Both the position numbers and the translations under genes were made by a program. DNA of 64,000 bases from CADCTQ01 sp963844325 (lineage in GTDB: Bacteria; Bacteroidota; Bacteroidia; Cytophagales; 172606-1), in the NCBI GenBank assembly GCA_963844325.1, contig CAWJNV010000001.1, positions 1,240,001 through 1,304,000 on the forward strand. The letters are read 5' to 3'. Shown in pieces: positions 61,204 to 64,000 of this stretch. A model generated the notes under the pieces. It had not been told where the DNA came from. It ran no database searches and was given only the letters and a program-made list of their open reading frames with translations. The first letter of the stretch is position 1, and each line of letters begins with the position of its first letter.

Positions 61204-64000
61204 TCATCTTACTTTGCGGAATACGTCTTTCCTTCTTTCTACCAGGTTTTTAATCGATTCGGAGTAGTGCCACTCTACCACGTCGTACCCGGCGTCTAAC
61301 AGCAGTTTCCTTTTGTGCAGGTCGTCTGCCTTTACCTCGGGCCGGTCATGCACACCACCGTCGCAAAAAATCAGGGAATAGCCGGCATTGGTTTTATAGA
61401 CAAAATCGGCACTGATGAAGAAGCCCGGTATGTTGAATTGAGCACGGTCCGGAAGGATGTAGCCGTTCTGATACAGGAATTGAATAAGCGGATGCTCCGT
61501 GGCCGACTTCTTATCGTAGTTCTCTTTGAGGTACTCAAATTGTTCGTCCACCGATTTACCGCCTTGTTGATTGTCAATCGAGCAGTCCAACAACCTTTCA
61601 AGGGCTGCTTTTACTGCGAAGCGGTCCAATTGGTCATGGTACCGTTGATTGTAGTAGGAAAGCAGATTATCGTAGGATGCTTTCGGCTCATCCGGCCTGG
61701 TATCCTCCTTGGTAAAGGGATCGAAATGCAATAAGGAGTATGACTCGGCGAATATTTGCCGGAGCAGCCGGGCATTGTCAACCAGTTGGGATAGGATGCC
61801 AAGGCTGCCTTCCGCTGCCTCATAGATCAGAATGTTTTTATGCTCGCCTTTGCCCATGATCCAGACGCCTACTTCATTTTCTTCAATCTGAAACTGCTTC
61901 TCGATAGCCCGTTTCAAGGCGTAGGATAGAGAAACCACCCCGCTTTCCGTAAGCTTCAACTCCCGGATGGGTTGAACATAGAGGATGTCGGCAGTTCCCG
62001 TAGTAAACAGGTGAACGTGAGCAGGAGGATCATCAGGATTTGGTTTCTCTATCTCTTTAGCTTTTAACCATTTACCGGACACCTTGCCAATGGCGAAGCC
62101 GTCCTGTTTGGGCGAAGTACGCCAGCGTTTATTTACCTGGATTAACCTGGCAGATTGATCGTAGATGATTTGCAGCAGGGGTTGACTGGCCTCTTTTATA
62201 ATGATTCTGCGAGTAGCATCCACACCTTTGGCAAAGGAGAAGTACTGCTCAATTTCAAATCCGGTGGACATCCTTTCTTCTTCTTCGCAGGAAATCCGCT
62301 CTTGCGGACGGGCATCGGATTCACTTAATTCCAAAAGGTTATTCAAGTATCCTACTGTATCGTCGCCTTGTAGCTGTTCCTGAGTAATAGGGTCGTTGTT
62401 TACAGCTTTTGACTCTTCATCCAAAAAGGCGTACCCCGTTTTCTTGGAGATCTTCATTTTATGGTTGCTGCTGTCACCCTGTGACAGTTGCATCCGGGTA
62501 ATCCGGAATTTGCCACCATTATGGTAGATGAGGTTATTAGGGCCAAATTCTTTTAAAGCAACGAAGCGAGGCCGGGAGATAAACTCACCCTTGTCCATGT
62601 GACGGTACCCAAGGAATGCCCGGACGGGTACTCTCGTAAAGTTATATCCAGGTAAAAAGCCTTCCGAAGCTAAGTACCGGTATACGTAAAACTCTGATTC
62701 ACTTCCGAAGCTTCTGTTTTCGGCATTCAGCAGCAGGTCGCGCTGGCGTAAGCCAACGTTATGCTCTCTTTTGGCTTCGCTCTTCCTGGGGTTGTCGTTG
62801 CCAATGGTTGGATCGTCCATAACGGCCCGGGCGTTTTCAATCATCCTGTTGGCAGACCAGTAAAGTGATCGCCAACGTTCGAAGCTTTTGTCAAAGCGCC
62901 CTAAAAAGCTTTTTCCATGACTAGTAAGCCATTCTTCAGCGTACCAGTAGCTACTTGGTAGGCCGGGAATGCTGGTGATTAGTTGTTTGAAGTTAGCCGA
63001 CCATTCAAGCGCAAATCGGGATATATGATCTTCAATGTGATTAACTAGATGCGGTTTAATTGGTAGTGATGCAGAATCAGCTACTTGAAGCACATCGTTC
63101 ACAGACGTCTGCATTTCACCGAGGCCTAACTCCATGAGGATGTAAGCATTGAAATGAGACAGAATCAGTTCCTCGTTGGTCAAGTCGATTTTAGCGGGCA
63201 CGACTGCACCAGCTACCATCTTTCTGCTGTCTTTGAAGTAGTTGCGGTCGTGGGGGGACCCATTGGAGCAGTACGTAAATACCAATGCTGCCTGACCGCT
63301 CCTGCCGGCACGTCCACTTCGCTGAGCGTAGTTGGCGGGATTGGGTGGTACATTCCGCATGTGAACTACGTTCAATTCACTGATGTCGATCCCAAGTTCC
63401 ATGGTTGGGGAACAGAACAGCGTGGCAATTTCACCACGGCGGAATTTATCTTCCCGATCAATCCGGTCTGCGTTGCTGAGTTGGCCCGTGTGCTCCCGGC
63501 CAACCAATGGTCGCTCGTAGGTAGAGAAGTCTTGCTCGTAAAACTTCTTAAAGTATTCATTTGGCTTCTGGACTACTTGCCGGAAGGTGGAAACTCGAAT
63601 TTCATCTGGAACAACATGGGTTCCATTACCCAGTTTCCAGAGAACCTGGTCAATCCGCAACCGGTATCCGGTAGCTTCTCCACGCTTACCCTTTACTTTC
63701 TGGGACTTCAAAAAATGGCCTTTCTCCAGCCTGCTACAAACCGTTTCGATGTAGCTGACCATCTCCTTACCAGATGGGATCAGGCTCCTGTCAACCCCGT
63801 TTGCTTCAAATAATCTCCTTAAGTATTTGCCCAGATAGCTGTGAGGCCCAATACTTGCAGTATAGACCCGATAATCAGCCTCTCCGACGGATTGCGCTAA
63901 GAGAACATAGGGCGTTTCGATTCGCTCGTCCGTATCAAGGGACCAAAGTTTATTCTCATCCAGCCTGTTTCTGAGCCGCTCCTCGGTTTCGGCCCGCTTA
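61204..64000 (-). CDS. Helicase with DUF1998-like and nuclease-like C-terminal domains, 5' truncated by window
   Basis: The frame is open through the right end of the window, so at least 931 residues are present and the N-terminal DEAD-type lobe lies outside. Seen here are the second helicase lobe (FCSPTMELGIDISELNVVHM; QRSGRAGRSGQAALVFTYC), a long middle part (NRMIENARAVMDDP), a DUF1998-like segment (ESGVVSLSYALKRAIEKQF; NILIYEAAEGSLGILSQL) and a final Vsr/DUF559-like fold (SLIFCDGGVHDRPEVKADDL; LLLDAGYDVVEWHYSES). Helicase plus DUF1998 is the mark of DISARM DrmA/DrmB and of DruE in Druantia; here they are one chain. The stop lies 1 nt before the DrmD-like start, so the genes are coupled. 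The C-terminal nuclease-like module is not part of usual DrmA or DrmB. Confidence 0.8.
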   Translation of the reverse strand, partial: KRAETEERLRNRLDENKLWSLDTDERIETPYVLLAQSVGEADYRVYTASIGPHSYLGKYLRRLFEANGVDRSLIPSGKEMVSYIETVCSRLEKGHFLKSQKVKGKRGEATGYRLRIDQVLWKLGNGTHVVPDEIRVSTFRQVVQKPNEYFKKFYEQDFSTYERPLVGREHTGQLSNADRIDREDKFRRGEIATLFCSPTMELGIDISELNVVHMRNVPPNPANYAQRSGRAGRSGQAALVFTYCSNGSPHDRNYFKDSRKMVAGAVVPAKIDLTNEELILSHFNAYILMELGLGEMQTSVNDVLQVADSASLPIKPHLVNHIEDHISRFALEWSANFKQLITSIPGLPSSYWYAEEWLTSHGKSFLGRFDKSFERWRSLYWSANRMIENARAVMDDPTIGNDNPRKSEAKREHNVGLRQRDLLLNAENRSFGSESEFYVYRYLASEGFLPGYNFTRVPVRAFLGYRHMDKGEFISRPRFVALKEFGPNNLIYHNGGKFRITRMQLSQGDSSNHKMKISKKTGYAFLDEESKAVNNDPITQEQLQGDDTVGYLNNLLELSESDARPQERISCEEEERMSTGFEIEQYFSFAKGVDATRRIIIKEASQPLLQIIYDQSARLIQVNKRWRTSPKQDGFAIGKVSGKWLKAKEIEKPNPDDPPAHVHLFTTGTADILYVQPIRELKLTESGVVSLSYALKRAIEKQFQIEENEVGVWIMGKGEHKNILIYEAAEGSLGILSQLVDNARLLRQIFAESYSLLHFDPFTKEDTRPDEPKASYDNLLSYYNQRYHDQLDRFAVKAALERLLDCSIDNQQGGKSVDEQFEYLKENYDKKSATEHPLIQFLYQNGYILPDRAQFNIPGFFISADFVYKTNAGYSLIFCDGGVHDRPEVKADDLHKRKLLLDAGYDVVEWHYSESIKNLVERRKDVFRKVR

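Noticed and set aside
32253..64000. Second attachment site (copy of the tRNA-Gln end)
   Set aside because: No matching direct repeat was found by eye; the right border is probably outside the window.

Overview
The window is a piece of a Bacteroidota chromosome, most likely from a GC-rich member of the Cytophagales (Spirosoma/Larkinella-like relatives). The grounds are type IX secretion genes (PorU, PorV and a PorE-like protein), a secreted protein with a type A sorting domain, Bacteroidota-type promoters (TTG about 20 nt before TAnnTTTG), a Bacteroidetes-type tyrosine recombinase, and few Shine-Dalgarno sequences. The genus is an inference.

Bases 1-32,200 are GC-rich, ordinary chromosome: the end of a GH78 rhamnosidase, a 53-residue membrane peptide, an isolated nuoL, agmatine deiminase, peptidyl-tRNA hydrolase, a GHMP kinase, an MpaB/Lcp-like oxygenase, a 1393-residue hybrid histidine kinase, Lon, a PorE-like OmpA protein, a DUF6702 protein, threonine dehydratase, a Tat-type class V aminotransferase, purS, porU-porV, a catalytically dead M16 protein, an OppD-OppF-type fused ATPase, a secreted HExxH protein, an XRE/S24 regulator and a ceramidase-like lipoprotein. 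Several gene borders carry tandem 7-bp repeats, often as long inverted arms; in two places the repeats run into coding ends.

At 32,121 there is a tRNA-Gln(UUG) with its own promoter and terminator, followed at once by a tyrosine recombinase. Base composition drops sharply here, so this looks like the edge of an integrated island that runs past the right end of the window. The first island segment (32.4-40 kb) holds the integrase, unexplained inverted repeats, an Xre-RES toxin-antitoxin pair split by an IS5-family element sitting exactly on the antitoxin stop codon, and an intact IS3-family element with a slippery heptamer. The second segment (40-52.8 kb) holds a secreted sorting-domain protein, a 3229-residue SpvB/RHS polymorphic toxin with a PD-(D/E)xK-like tip, and a candidate immunity gene.

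The last segment (53.1-64 kb, minus strand) is a tightly coupled four-gene operon with spacings of 1 nt, 3 nt and a 4-nt overlap: a helicase with a DUF1998-like region, a DrmD-like SNF2 helicase, a large N6-adenine methyltransferase, and a small PIN-like protein. The first three resemble class 1 DISARM/Druantia-type phage defence. The methyltransferase carries at its C-terminus what looks like a whole VapB45-type antitoxin (helix-turn-helix plus DUF433), and the next gene, overlapping its stop codon, encodes a VapC45-type PIN toxin. I read this as a defence system with a built-in toxin-antitoxin safety catch, and it is the most interesting thing in the window.
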